DNA of 64,000 nucleotides, taken from assembly GCA_963573315.1 (NCBI GenBank), contig OY752151.1, forward strand, positions 1,674,001 through 1,738,000, given 5' to 3'. A program made the translations under genes and the position numbers. Shown in pieces: positions 21,340 to 33,802 of the stretch. Every line of letters begins with the position of its first letter. Within the stretch, counting starts at the first letter, position 1. The DNA is from Entomortierella parvispora. Its lineage: Eukaryota > Mortierellomycota > Mortierellomycetes > Mortierellales > Mortierellaceae. The notes below the pieces were generated by a model. That model saw nothing but the letters and a program-made list of their open reading frames with translations. It was not told where the DNA came from and did not search any database.

Positions 21340-24030
21340 TCACGACGTGGAAGATATTGGATCCTGACTCGTCTCCAATGGTCCCAGTACAGAAGATGTT
21401 ACTGATGACTGTGATGACTCTGCTAAAGATCCCAAGGAGGGTAGGGGCGTCAAAGAAGGAGACCACGTTTTCAAGGGTACGCCTGGACATTTGTCAATAC
21501 CACATCCCTTCCACTGAATAGGGATTTGATTCTGTCCCAAAACTTCTTGCCAGACAATCATAACACGACATGGCTTTAGGAATAGACGTTGACATCCAGC
21601 ACAACGGCGACTGGTGCGAGCTCGAGTGAATAGACTGTACAGGAATGGCGTCAAATACGACTTGACAGCTTCTTCCGTGATAACGTATGGTTGGCCTGGT
21701 TGCTGCTCGCAGTGAGAAGTTTCTTCGCCCGGTGTGGGTTCAAAACCTGGAAGAGAGATCTTGCTATCCTTTCTAGGTCGCACCGATATCGGACCATCTG
21801 GATGCTCTTTGACTTCTCCTTCATTGTGCTGTTTTTCTTGAAGTTGTTGTTGTTGTTGTTGGTCCATATGATTCAATATGGTATTACCTGCGAGGATTAA
21901 CAGCGAAGGAAAGCGTGTTCGTGTGATCTCATGAGGCGGTAGAGCCCAAGATTCCTCCGTCAAAGTCGTGTCCTCACTGGAGCTATCGGTATCTTGCGAC
22001 AGGTTGGCATCCATATCCATGACATCATTGGCAATCGCATTAGCGTCCAAAACTGAGCTCGATCCTCCCGCTGAACTTTCGTACTGCAACATTCGGGACG
22101 GCCCTGATTCCATCTCGACATCGTCTTGCACATCTGATGGTGGAGAGGCCGGTGGCGAAAGGGGTGTCGGTTGATTGCTTGATCCTTGTAGCACAAGAGG
22201 TTCTTGACCAGTTGTTGGTAACAAGGTCAACATGGGTAATCCAGCCAAAACGGCGTGACCCGCAAATGTCGGAGAGAGGTTCACGGAGGCATTCTCGGAG
22301 ACAGGGGCGGGAGGGGTAAGTGCATGCGACTCGTCGCTTGGGCCTCCAGCGCGGTTCTCTGCAGGCTTCAGAAATGGGTTTGGATGAACAGTGAGGATCT
22401 TTAGCTTGGGCAGGAGAACTATTTGGGAAGGAAGGTGTTTCTATCGTAACGAAACAAGGGATGAAAACAATAGGGTCACAAGGTTAGATTAGGCGGATAG
22501 GGTGGATAGGGTTTTTCCGTAGAATGAACGAAGCACATTGCCTCCTTCATTTGGAGGGATGAACAGGGACGTACCAAGAGATTACCACCAAGCGAGAGCT
22601 CAACAAGGTTGTGCAACTGTCCGATTTCTGGAGGAATGGCCTCGATATGGTTGTTTCCTAAGAGTTGCAAGTCTCTCTTTTTAGTCAAGGCTGTACTCTA
22701 ACATCGGATTACTACAACGTTCTGACCAGGTTACTTACGAAGAGACAGGACCGACAAATTCTGCAGGGCAAATACATCCATGGGCACTGTCGAAAACTGA
22801 TTGGAGCTTAGAAACAACTTTAGACGATTCTTGGACAGGGAAAAGGACCCCCGTTCGCTGTAAACGATGGCGTAATTCAGATCCCGGATATCAGACGGAA
22901 GGTCGTTCAGATCCAGATTGCTGTTTGTAGTTCAGGCAAAACTGGGGTGTCAACAAAAGCAGAGCACGGGGGGTAGTGCAGGATCATTTACCACACTGCT
23001 GGGTTCGCTGGCACATACCTAAGATCAAGCTCGCCCACCCCATCTTCTACAGCTTCTTGGATTAGCTTTTGGACGTGGCTGGCCACCATGAGGTGATTCC
23101 GTTCCTTAAAGTACGGCCCATCCATCATTCTTCGAGCCTTTCTACGAGGTTGCATATCCTGCATAGAGTCTCCTGTGTCCTTGAAGCTATCCGACCGACT
23201 ATGGTTTTTGTGCGAGCTGGTCGTGACAGCGGAGAGTGTACCTTCTGGGTTTATCTCGAGGGATTCTAAAGGCCGATGCTGGGAGGCCTTGTCCTTGACC
23301 TGACTTGATGTCGTCAAGAAGGTCGAATTGGGGGGCCACAGGCAGCGACTGGATCCTGCAATGGACGTCAAAGGTTTCCTTGGTGGGGCGTCCTGGGTTG
23401 TAGACATGTTGTACGGTGCAGAGAAGGATGCAAACTCTTGTCGTTGATTCCCTGCTGCAGACAGCTGGGCGCTGTGGAAGATCCAGAGAGGATTGTGGGC
23501 GAGGTAAGTGGCATACTGCTTGAGCTGATTGGGGTCCCGCACAGGACTGTATTGGCCCAGTCCCGGTTTTGGTGGAGAGGGTGGATGGGTAAAAGGAGCT
23601 CTTGGAGGAGGGGTCCGATAGATGTAGTCCAACTCAAGGTCCTGGTCCAGATTGCTGCTACTCCTGCTGCGAACGCGCGAGGAGGAGGCGCGTGGCGAAC
23701 CAGGCTGCGGAGTAACCATGCCTGCAGCCAGCCAGTCGTCGTCGAGCAGACTGCTGTTGTTACTGGCACTACTGCTGGCGCTATTGGTGCTGTCAGTCCT
23801 CGAGGAGGAGGAGGACATGGACGAGGAGGAGCCGAGATTCCTGAAGATTGCGGTGGTGCCAGTTGCGAGTGGAGGGAGGTCAATAGAGAGAGGAGGTCGA
23901 GCAGGCGGCGGTGCAGACGAGGAAGAAGAAGAGGAGCAGGAGGAAGAGGAAGAGGAGGATTCTGGGGCGGGCTGGTTGGTGGCGCACAACGTGTGCGGGT
24001 CAAGACCCGTGCGGGAGGGACTAGCAGCCA
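21340..24030 (-). CDS. Leucine-rich-repeat protein with a C-terminal Cys motif
   Basis: Four exons: about 22994-24030, then segments near 22735-22920 and 22574-22670, and 21340 to about 22440. The Ser/Pro-rich N-terminus (about 345 residues) ends at VGELDLR. The next exons hold LRRs: SNLDLNDLPSDI, LFLSSNQFSTVPMDVFALQ, LQLLGNNHIEAIPPEIGQL, NLVELSLGGNLL and KHLPSQIVLLPKLKIL. A Ser/Thr/Pro/Glu-rich linker leads to a C-terminal block with Cys spacing CAGC, C and CGIDKC (RRCAGCQRLFLKP, VMIVWQEVLGQNQIPIQWKG), which may bind zinc. The LRR part should be a protein-binding surface. No enzymatic domain is seen. It shares a 754-bp promoter region with BST1. Confidence 0.8.
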
Positions 24031-24458
24031 TGGTTAGATGGTAGTTTGTAGATGGTAGTTGGTATACAGGGTGTGTGAAGGTGTGTGTTGTGTGAGAGTG
24101 TGAGAAGAAGGAAAAGAGGGGACTAGAGCTGGTGGTGGGTGCTCACAAGGAGGTGGTGGTCACGCAAGGGAAGGAAGCAGAGCAAGGAACTAAAGAACGT
24201 GTCCTTGTTGTGGGGGAGGGGGGGAAGGAAAGTAGGAAGGTTAGAGGAGCGTGTGGAAACGAGGGTGGCAGAGGGAAACAAGGAGTGGAATGGAGGGAGG
24301 GTAGACAGGACCATGGGCAATGCCATGGCGTGCAAGGTAATGTGTTGCACTGCTAAACGAAGGACAGGGAAGACGGCCAGGGAAGGAAGGGAACGGCAGC
24401 GTGTAACGTGACTCTTGTTCTCTGTGTCTGTCTGTCTTCACCTGTTGCCCTGTTGCCC

Positions 24459-24491
<33 letters not shown>

Positions 24492-24492
24492 C
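24459..24492. repeat. (CTGT)n microsatellite
   Basis: About eight CTGT units in the LRR/BST1 divergent promoter. Confidence 0.9.
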
Positions 24493-24643
24493 ACGGCCTC
24501 TCTTTCCCCACGCGCGTGAAAGTGTGCAAAGTGTGCAAAGTGTGCTCTTCTTTCGCTTCCGTTGGAAACAGAACACACTAACAGAGACGACAGTGGGAAA
24601 AACGCGCTGTGCTTTGCCCCTGTTTGTTTGTTCGCTCTGATTG

Positions 24644-24680
24644 CATCCATCCATCCATCCATCCATCCATCCATCCATCC
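24644..24680. repeat. (CATC)n microsatellite
   Basis: About nine CATC units, 105 bases upstream of the BST1 start. Confidence 0.9.
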
Positions 24681-24784
24681 CATTATTCACTATTATTGAC
24701 CTTCCTCCCTTCCTCTCTTCTTTCCTCCTCCCTCCCTCCCTGCCTCCATTCATTGGTGCATCCAACCTCTGCTATTCTCGGACA

Positions 24785-27700
24785 ATGTCCACCACCGTGC
24801 CTCAGCTCCATCCGTCTGGCCTCGGTAATCAACCATCATCACCATGCAACGACCAACCATGGCCATCCTTGCGCCGCTCCTTTTCCCTCGTCGCTCTTGC
24901 CCTCTGCTCCCTCTCGGTCCTCGGCTCGGCCATCCACGCGAGCTTCCATCGTCAGGTTGACGTAAAGGCCTGCACCATGACCTATATGCAGCCCACCTAC
25001 TACAGGTTGCTCGCCTTTGACGCGAATCAGACCCAATATGCAGCCAAATATGGCCTCTTGTTCTATCGAGATGAGCACGACCCCCATCCACGACTCGCTC
25101 AAAGCGACGTTCATCATATAGGGGACCGCGACTGGGCCATCCAGAGGGAGGCAAAGGTATGCAATACTTCAACACTTTCTTCTTGAGCAATGAATACGGC
25201 GAGTCAACAATCTCATATTCTGATGGCGTCATCTCAGTGGCATCCGACAGGGGTCCCCGTCCTTTTTATCCCCGGAAATGCTGGGAGCGCCCGACAAGTG
25301 CGATCCATCGCGAAGGAGGCGTCGACTTATTATCACCAGACTGTTCCCCGGGAACAAGGAACCAGAGACAAGGGATCACGGCCACTCGACTTTTTCACAG
25401 GTATGACTATGACCTCCATCCAAAAAAAACCAATGGGCGCGGCCATTGTTAGGAAAGCTAACATATTCAAATACTCTCATTTGTCCTATAGTTGATCTAA
25501 ACGAGGAATTCTCAGCCTTCCATGGGCATTTACTTTTGGATCAGGCACAGTACATCAACCAGGCCATCGCCTACATTCTCTCACTTTATACTGAAAGTGG
25601 CCAGGTGGATTATCCTCGACCGACGTCAGTGATTTTGGTGGGACATAGTATGGGTGGAATTGTCGCTCGGACCATCTTTCTACAAAGCAACTACCGGCAA
25701 GGGTCCGTCAATACGATCGTTACCATCGCAACTCCCCACATGGCGGCCCCAATTTCACTCGACTTTCAGATCACAGATATTTACGCGAGGATTGAGGATT
25801 TTTGGAAAAGTGCGTATCAAAGAACAGACGATGGACCTTTGAAGGACCTGTCTCTGGTTTCGATCATGGGTGGCAACTTGGACATTACGGTGAACAGTGA
25901 CGCAGGAAACGTTCAGCATATCGTTCCGCCCAGCAATGGATTCTCAGTCTTCACATCATCTATCCCGCATGCTTGGGTTGGATGCGATCATTTGTCCATT
26001 CTGTGGTGCAACCAGGTAGCAAAGGCTATTGGCAGAGCAATGGTTGAAATCGTGGATGCACAGCTTGCTGGACAAGTCAAGCATCTGAACCAGAGAATGA
26101 GTATATTTCGCAAAGTTCTGATCACAGGCTCAAAGATTCAGAGGGATGGAGCTCATGGTAGGTTTGGGAATTTTTGCTATTCCGGAGTATTCGTACCGCG
26201 TAACTAATAACAAAGAGATTTTCTATACTTAGCTGATAGACTATTATCTCTTGACGGACTTCAACACTCGTTTGTCAGCCTGCAAGAAAGCTGGAGTCTG
26301 CCGAGCAGCAGTTCTGGACATCATTATGTCCTTCAACTTCCAGATTCAAAGCTGCAGAGGACTCTTCAAATTTTGACCGACCACAGTCTGGAGCAGGGTA
26401 GTCGACTGGAGGTTCTGCTCTGTAGTCAAAGACCATCCGACTCGATGAGATGTGGACAGGAAGGTCTATCTTTTGTTCCGACGCCGGCGTCGACTGCAAC
26501 CTCTTCCATGCCACTCTTTGAAGGAGAGTACCATACAGCCAAAGAATTTCGATTTCATCAGGGCACCCTCTCGTCTGGAACGAAAGACGACTCCCAGGTT
26601 TTGGTGATTGTGGATCGTGGGCGACAGTTTGGAGAGCAAGGTTTCTTGCAAATTCAAATTCAGAAGGAAAACGACAGCCTAATTTCTCTGCAAACAACAA
26701 ACACAGGTATGGCGATTGTGTCTTGTGTCTTTGCCACTGTCAGGACCATTCACGCGTTTATTTTGCCATCATTTTAACATTGGAGTCGTTTGATTCTTCA
26801 GATCTACTTTTAAATGGCCTGTCTCTGACTCTGGAACCGAGATTATCGACGCAGGTCAAGCTCCCAAACATGGACAACAGCCTGCTGGCCTACAATCTGA
26901 AGGTCAACAGACCTGGATGTGAAGGTAAGAGTAAAAAAAACTTCAAGGACCTGCTCCTTTTGATAAAAGAGCTTGCATACCACAATAAAGAGTTGCCACT
27001 AAAGTCAACTATCGATCGATCCAAAAAAAAAAAAAAATGCGTCAGGTTCTCGTGCTCAATTTACGCCCTTTTTGCGACAGTCGAGTTGGGCCATGTACGA
27101 AGACAGATATTCCGTCAACATCCTAGCAAGGCCAGAGGGGTTCGACTTGAATTTCCACGGCGATCTTCCATATCTCGCAAAGGTTCCGTTGTTGGATAGA
27201 AAAGGCATAGAATTGACATTCTGGATGGATCCAACCTGTAACTCGCCTATGAGACTGGAGCTGACCGTGGATAAGTTTGGAAGTGTCGGAAAAGCAGTGA
27301 TCCGATATCGTATGGCGGCAATCGTTTTTACGTTCATGGTGGTCCTGTTGACTGTACGGGCGCAGCTTCAGGGATGGTTCCGAGGCGAGTCCTTTGCGTC
27401 CTTTGGGAGTACTCTGTTGAGTCTGAGCAAGGGTCCATTTTGGAAGTTTTCCGGATTGTTGGCTGGTATTTCTATCCTTCAGACACTTGTGGCGACCGTG
27501 GAGGGTGGCGTCTTGGGCTGGTGGCGACTCCAGGATGCACTACTAGGAAGCAACGATCTATTCTTTTGGTTTCTTGCTCCAGCCTTTTTCCAATTGGCTG
27601 TCGGCATCGTGGCGCTTGTTTGGGTAGTTTTGTCGGGTTTGGTGGTCTCCATCTCTTGGACCATGCGGTCTAGGACTCTGTCAAAACAATGGAGTGCAAG

Positions 27701-28728
27701 GTACACCATTGGAATGCTGGATGGAGTGTATGTTGTTCTACGTTTGAAATCTGATTTACAACTCTTCTTGACATCGTTTCTACACTCTAGGAATCGGACA
27801 TTGTCGGTAGTGTTCTTGTTGAGTCTAGTTGCGTTGATCGTACCCCATCCGTTCATATCCACGGGGTCCCTCCTGGCTCTGATATTCAGTAGTGCGCGCG
27901 TGTTGTCTGTAGCCAAGCGAGCAGTAAGCACATGTCTCTTGACTGGAAGGACAACTTGTTTTTTTTTATCACTCTGGATTTCTCAAATGATTCTCTTTTC
28001 ATTCTTGACAACAGGAATCCAAAAGTTCCAAAGATCTGTGGGACCGGTTCCACTGGATGATGAGCATGGTGGTGATGTTATTCTTCTTGCTGCCGTTTGC
28101 GGTACCAGTGTTGATGGTCTGGATTAGGAACATTGCTGGCCGCTGGTTCGTCTCTTTCCCCTCTGATCACCGACTCGTTTCAATTGCGCCGTTCCTTGTC
28201 CTTGTCGAGGAGCTGACCCAAGGTGCCATGATTCCCCGGAAGACTACATTTGCAAGGTATGTTTCAATTGCGCTCATGTGTGGTCGCACCATATTGTGCA
28301 GGCTGACTTTTTCTCAGCTTTGTCCTCTTGTTGTCCTCGGCAATCTCTTGCTGTCTTCCTTCGTCATCTCTCTTGTCTTGTGCTTTTGCCTTTCGGTGTG
28401 CTTTGACCTTGCCTTTTGTCCTTCTTCCTTCTTCCTTCTTATTAAACATTCTATTTGAATACTGAATAGATACTCGTCCAAGCTTACTATCTGGATCCTG
28501 AACGGGATGTTGGGATACCTCATCTGGTCAGGGATGCGGTTCAGCTGGCAAATCTATGACATGACCCATGGCTTTGTACTCTGGATTTTGGCCTTGATGT
28601 TCCAACAAGGGCGCTATGGACTACGGATCAGTCGGCAGTTTGAAGTGTATATTTGGAGACCATTGCAACAAAATCTCCCCTCTTTGGGCCGTAGAAGCGA
28701 TAGTACAGAAAACACAAAGCAGGATTAG
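24785..28728 (+). CDS. BST1: GPI inositol-deacylase Bst1/PGAP1
   Basis: Nine exons (24785-25156, 25238-25400, 25492-26157, 26233-26706, 26802-26924, 27046-27727, 27791-27923, 28015-28256, 28470-28728) join in frame to about 970 residues. An N-terminal membrane segment (RSFSLVALALCSLSVLG) precedes CTMTYMQPTYY. The lipase core has VPVLFIPGNAGSARQVRSIA and the nucleophile motif ILVGHSMGGIVAR (Ser in GHSMG), with TIATPHMAAP after it. The C-terminal half carries several hydrophobic segments (AAIVFTFMVVLLTVRA, LVALIVPHPFISTGSLL, MVVMLFFLLPFAVPVLMV). The enzyme removes the acyl chain from the inositol of GPI anchors in the ER, which permits ER exit of GPI proteins. The donor at 27728 (GTATGT) is chosen over 27702 by consensus; both keep the frame. 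Confidence 0.95.
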
Positions 28729-29832
28729 TCATAAAATACCCCTCTTGTTCTCGTCCTCCCCCTTCTTCATCAGACGGAAGCAAGGGAGAAAAATAAAACC
28801 GAAACGTGCGCGCAGTGCAGCAGTGTACAATGTCTCTGAAAGAAGGCAGAAAGAGAGACAGAATGTGTGTGTGTGAGAGAGAGAGAGTGAGAGTGAGAAA
28901 AAAAATCACACGCGCACTTGTACACATTCCTCTGGCCTGTGTTGTCTGTGTGTCATGTCTGTGTCTCTGTTTCTCATCGATCTTCGTGTGGAGTAAGGGA
29001 TAGGTGACCAAGGGTGGGGGGACAGTGCATGGCTTAGTGACAAAGCGAGAGCCGTTTTTTCCTCCAACAGCAACACAACGGCAACAACAGTTGAGCTGTG
29101 TCCTCTTGGTCCACTTGGTCAGGATCAATGCATTCTTTTGTGTGTGGGTGTGTGTGTGTGTGTCAGATACCACAATGCATTTTGCACAATGGTTGGGCAA
29201 TCGGCAATCAATCGGCAACTAGCATGACGGACATGGTTGTTTTTCCCTCAATCGCTGCGGTTGTTGTTTTGTTTGCTGTGGTTGTGGAGAAGAGTTTTGA
29301 GAAAGGCATTTTCAAGTCATTTTTTTTTGTCTTTAATTCTTCTTTTCTATTCTAAAATATCAACACAAAGGTTGAGGAAGGAAGGGGAGGGAAGGAACCT
29401 TTGCTTTGGTTCGGGATCCCGTCCTATTTTTTTTTTTTTTTTTGTATCCTGAAAGTTCTTCACTGTAAAGTGAAAGAAACGGTTCATGAGAAGAAGGTCA
29501 TGAGGCGTAGGGAAGAAGAAGAAAGGTGGAAAGGGTGAGGGTAAGGTAGGGTATATACTATGTACGAGCGAGACAACTTGATCGCTCATACAATGGCGCC
29601 GAGTCAAAAACAAGAAAAGAGAGGCGTCTGGTTCAATTGAACAAGAGCCAGAGGACTGGCACAGTTGTGAAGAAAGAAAAAAAAGAACGACAAAGGAGCT
29701 ATTTACAGATATGGACAAGGGGAGGCCAAAGCCGAGAACGAGAGAGGATGCAGGAACGAACAAGAAAGGCGCCCAAACAAAAACAAAGCGCGTCCATGTT
29801 CTCGGTCCTCCTCTGACTGGGATGTCGCGTCT
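28729..29832. other. Convergent 3' intergenic region
   Basis: Between the BST1 stop (plus) and the stop of the 99-residue protein (minus). It holds an AATAAA at 28792-28797, GT and GA microsatellite patches near 28865-28900 and 29140-29162, and a T-run at 29427-29443. Open frames here are low-complexity and not called. Confidence 0.5.
28792..28797 (+). promoter_or_regulatory. Poly(A) signal of BST1
   Basis: AATAAA 64 bases after the BST1 stop codon. Confidence 0.6.
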
Positions 29833-30450
29833 TTAAACCCAAACGCGACTGTCGACATCAGTGAATTTGTCACCTAAAATGGGTTCAGAGGGAAGGAAGG
29901 AGGGGCAACACGTTAGCAAACAGTTCACTCTTTGACCCTTCGACCATTAACGTGTTTGTTGTTGTTGTTGTGTTTGCAAAAGGGATTTCAAAACCTGGGC
30001 CTCCCCACCGACGGTTCAAACGACGTTAATGTCAATTGAGACAATAAAAAGAGACTAGAGAGCGTCCAGCGCAAACTTCTATCTAAAAGTGATCACGTTG
30101 TAACCTTACTCCCGTTGACTGAACTTCGATCCGTCATAGAATGAGAACAAAGTGAGAAGTGCGAAAGGGAGGTTGGTGGAGGAGAACTTACCATCGTAGA
30201 ACCCATTGACAAAGTCATCCAGTTCTGGGTGTGAATCTCCACCTTCCATGGTCGAAGTAGGTCGAGGTTGTTGCTTGTTCGAGGGACGAGATCCTTGAGG
30301 TTGATCCAGCTTGGGGACATCGTCCTCATCTGTATCACGGTGTTGTTCCGAGCCAGCGTTGTTGTGGCTGTTTCCACCAGACAGTGTGCGAGCGTGCGGT
30401 TGACCAAAAGCCGAGGCTGTCGAGGATGTGGAGGCGGTTGGAGCAGTCAT
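29833..30450 (-). CDS. Small hypothetical protein, two exons, 99 residues
   Basis: Exon 1 (30192-30450) begins MTAPTASTSSTASAFGQ and is Ser/Thr/Asp/Gln-rich. It ends PELDDFVNGFYD at a perfect GTAAGT donor. The acceptor ATTTTAG at 29874-29880 gives exon 2 (29833-29873), which reads GDKFTDVDSRVWV and stops. The 318-base intron is long for this window, but the joined C-terminus (FVNGFYDGDKFTDVDSRVWV) looks like a conserved short motif. Alternative read-through would end within the intron at 30106. I do not recognise the family. The low-complexity N-terminus is probably disordered, with the C-terminal 25 residues as the functional part. Confidence 0.5.
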
Positions 30451-31835
30451 GTTTGTGTAGTACGGAGTTTTGGTTGATGTGGAGAAAAGAAGAAGGGGAA
30501 TGCCAAGGATGAATTGATGAAGAAGAGTATCTTTGGAAGCGAAAGGAAAAGGGAAGCCAAGGAAAACTATGAGAGCTTGCTTGGGGTTTTTTTTGAGAGG
30601 GAGCTGAGAAAGAGAGAAAGGTAATGAAAATCTGGTGGTTGAGGTGTGGAGAAAAGAAAATGTTCGAAAGGACCCAATGGTATTTATACAAAAAGAAAAA
30701 CTTCTGTACAGTATCTAGGGGAACGCAAAGCCCAAAGTCCAAAAGTACGCAATTGTTATTTTGTACTCTGTACCTGCGTTTCCTTTGCCTCGTTGTTGCC
30801 TGTGCTTCCCCCTTCCCCTTTGCCCTGAAGTGTTTTTTTTCTTGTTGCACTCGGGTTCTCTTTGAAGCGTCGTGAATCAATTGAGACGATTCGACAAGAA
30901 TAAAATAGTACAAAAAAGAGTTCACGCCATTCGCCCGTCGCTCTCTCTTTCTCTCGCTCTCGCTTTCCCGGAACCAGTTTTTCGAGCGCTAAGCTTTCTT
31001 TCAACTATCTCATCTCTACTCGTTGGCTCGCAATATTCTACCCGCCTCAGGGAGAAACGAGTGAACGAGTATGTCCATCCACCTCCTGACCATTGAACAA
31101 ACCACTGGACACCTTTAGGATATCCTCATAAAATAGAAAGAGGACAAATAACGGAATACAAAACCCTCGGGCTGCGTAGCGTAACACCATGCAACTAAGC
31201 AAAGGTGTAATCAAGCATGTTCCAGGGGTGAAGGGGGTAGAAGGAGGAGGGGAGGGGAGGGGAGGTGCAATGATGGAGGCGAGGCACATTGAGGCTTTGC
31301 CTTGCTTATCAGTCAGCACTCAGCAATTCAACAAAAAAAACGAGGGTGCAGGGGTGTCCGAATGACCGTGGGCGAGTTAATTGAAAGACCTTTTGGGATG
31401 AAAGGGTCAAGGGCGATCGATTTTTCTTTTCTTAAACTGTGATCAAAAGAGCAGGTCAAAGGCAAAGGGGCGGAGAAGTAGCGGAGGAAAGATGGACAGA
31501 GTGCGCGGTCTGTGTGAGAGATGGCCTAACTGTAGCTGGCTGAGCCCGCCCCTGAACTTTCAGGGCTTTCTCTCTTCAACACACAAGTCGAACAAAATGC
31601 AAGCGTGCAAAGCAGGATTGATTGAGAATTGGCATGGGTGGAAGATTGGAAGCCCTGACGAACTCGAGTTCCGTGGACTCGATCCTCATTGTTTGAATGA
31701 ACCATGACGAAATGGTGCAGGGCGACAAGGGGGTGAAGGATGGTGGATTGTCGCCCAAAAGAAGAGAGTTTGCATGGACTCAATTGAAGGCCGACCCGAC
31801 CTCGAACAACAAACCCCCGACCGCGACCGCGACCA

Positions 31836-31860
31836 ACTGACTGACTGACTGACTGACTGA
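31836..31860. repeat. (CTGA)n microsatellite
   Basis: Six tandem CTGA units. Confidence 0.9.
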
Positions 31861-32589
31861 CCACGCCCAACAACACGAAACTCGTGGCCGACACAAAGCG
31901 CAAAAAACGTGGCGCAGGGGAGGGTTTGTCCTCAAATCTCACTGAATATCTCCTTTCCCCCACCCTCCCCCCTTGCATCAGGAGTTCATGTTTTGACGGA
32001 ATGATCGGCAAAGCATTTTGAAAAGGATAGGCCCTGTAGTTGTTCTGTATTGTGTTCTCTCCCTTTTTTTGGTGTGAATGAAATAGCTGGGAAGAGCCGA
32101 CAGCACGGAGAAATACCCGATGGTGCGCGTTACCTGCATTTAGACGCGCGTCGCAGGACCATCGTTTTTTTGCGGACGGGACCCCCCTCGCCCGGTGTCG
32201 CGCAAGTGCCGGTCTTATCAATGGCAGGAAAAGTCATGACACCCAGAGGAGATGCAGGTCGATGCACGACGGTGCTGTTCTGTTGAAGGTGAAGGGCGTA
32301 ATATTAAAAGAGTTCTAGATGCAATTAGGGCGTAGCACCATGTCAGCAAAGTCAAATTATCGAGAGAGCAAAAGTGAGCTGATGTGAGTGCCCCCGAATG
32401 ATTCTCTCAAAAAAAAAAGAGGAAAAAGAGGTGTCGAGACACATTGGAGAAAGAGAACCAAGCGCGTCAAAGGCAAAGTCGAGGCTAAAAAGTCCAAAAA
32501 ACAATTGACTTTAGTCCTTCATAAGCAAAGAGGGTCCTTGACAACCTTCTTGGTTCGACCCATTCTGTTTTCTCTCTCTTATCCCTAGC

Positions 32590-32709
32590 TCATTTTGACT
32601 GTGCCTCTTTTTGATTACTATTTTTTCCTTTCTCCAGTTCTGGTGAATTCTGAAGAGTTTGAGCTGCTGACTTGTTGTGTCTGAGAGCACTTGTTTTCTT
32701 TTTGCCCAT
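32590..32709 (-). CDS. Possible 39-residue Lys-rich small protein
   Basis: The ATG sits in a strong context (GCGACCATGGG) and the product starts MGKKKTSALRHNKSAAQ. It is rich in Lys, Asn and Gln and has no known domain. It could equally be a first exon whose continuation I could not trace, or chance. It lies in the gene-poor stretch. Confidence 0.2.
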   Translation of the reverse strand: MGKKKTSALRHNKSAAQTLQNSPELEKGKNSNQKEAQSK

Positions 32710-33802
32710 GGTCGCTTGTCTTTTTTTTCTTCAGGAAAAGAGACCACGTCGGAATCCTGCAAAAAGAAAGAGAGATCAATTGAAAGAGATGGCGAGTCTC
32801 GATCTATTTTTTGGAGTTCTATCTTTGTTCTAATTCATAGTTCATTCATAACCCAAGACAAGAGGCTCTGCGCACCAGCAAACAAAAAAAAAGTTGCACC
32901 GCCAAAAAACAGTGGGATAGAAAAGAGAAATGAACGATGGAAAAAAAATGCGAGAGCCAGCGGCCACATGATCATTTTTCCTTCATTTATCCGAATTTGT
33001 CCATAGACTAGTCCGCACGGTAAGGACCAAAGGGTGATTGGGGAGCAAGCGAACATGCGAAAAAGAAAGAGCGAAAGATAAGAGAGAGGAAGTAAAGAAC
33101 AAGGGGGGGGGAAGGTGAGGAGGCTACAGTAGGTTTGTTGTTCCGAAAGCGTCAGGACCGAACATTGATAATTGGTCTGGGAGCTATGAACGGGAGCGCC
33201 AAGAGGAGAATGGGGAGGATCAACAACTAAAAGGAACCTTGTTGGCTCTATTGATCCCTAGCTCGATGGACAGACTAGGTGGTCCATTATGAAAAGAAGG
33301 CAATGAACTGGTGGCAAAGGAAAAGAAGGAATCAGTCCCCTTGCATCATGTTTGGCAAAGACACTTCACGAAGGGGTCGTGCAGACGGACTCTTTGTTCG
33401 AAAAATACAAAAAGGAAGATGCAGTCGCTGCGAATGCCACTACGCCCCCTGCTTTTTTATTGTCAAGAATCACTGGGCTCTACTTCCAGACCTTCCATAA
33501 CAGATCTCTTTGTCTTCACACTGCTGTCTCGAGGTTTCTTTACCATTTGGAGTGGACAGATCGACTCTTGTGCGCCCAGTTTTCCTCTTCTTCCAATCCA
33601 ACGCCGCAAATTTAAGGTCCAGTTCACGATGCCGCGCCGCATTCCACGGCAAGGTCGGCGACAGCATCCGCGCGCCACCACTACCGTCTACAAGACATTT
33701 GAGGGAAAAAAAAAGGCGGCGATACCATCTTTATTCTTCGCCAACGAGTCCACCGACGCGTCAACAGAGACGTATGTGGCTGTGATGAGAATGACTAGAC
33801 TG

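Larger units (their letters stand above)
24031..24784. promoter_or_regulatory. Divergent promoter LRR gene / BST1 with two microsatellites
   Basis: 754 bases between outward-facing ATGs. GA-rich near the LRR start, then a CTGT tract, then a CATC tract and CT-rich leader before BST1. Confidence 0.5.
30451..33802. other. 3.35-kb stretch with no supported gene
   Basis: Between the start of the 99-residue gene and the stop of the next minus-strand gene. It contains A/T-runs, G-runs, a CTGA/GACT tetranucleotide repeat at 31836-31860 and scattered short open frames with low-complexity or random-looking products. One 39-codon ORF with good start context is listed separately. No tRNA or rRNA was found. 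Confidence 0.5.

Noticed and set aside
28628-29218. Minus-strand 196-codon frame opposite the BST1 end
   Set aside because: Runs over the BST1 last exon and GT/GA microsatellites. Product is low-complexity.
31526-32221. Minus-strand 231-codon frame
   Set aside because: No domain, unusual composition, and it crosses the CTGA repeat (SQSVSQSV translation).
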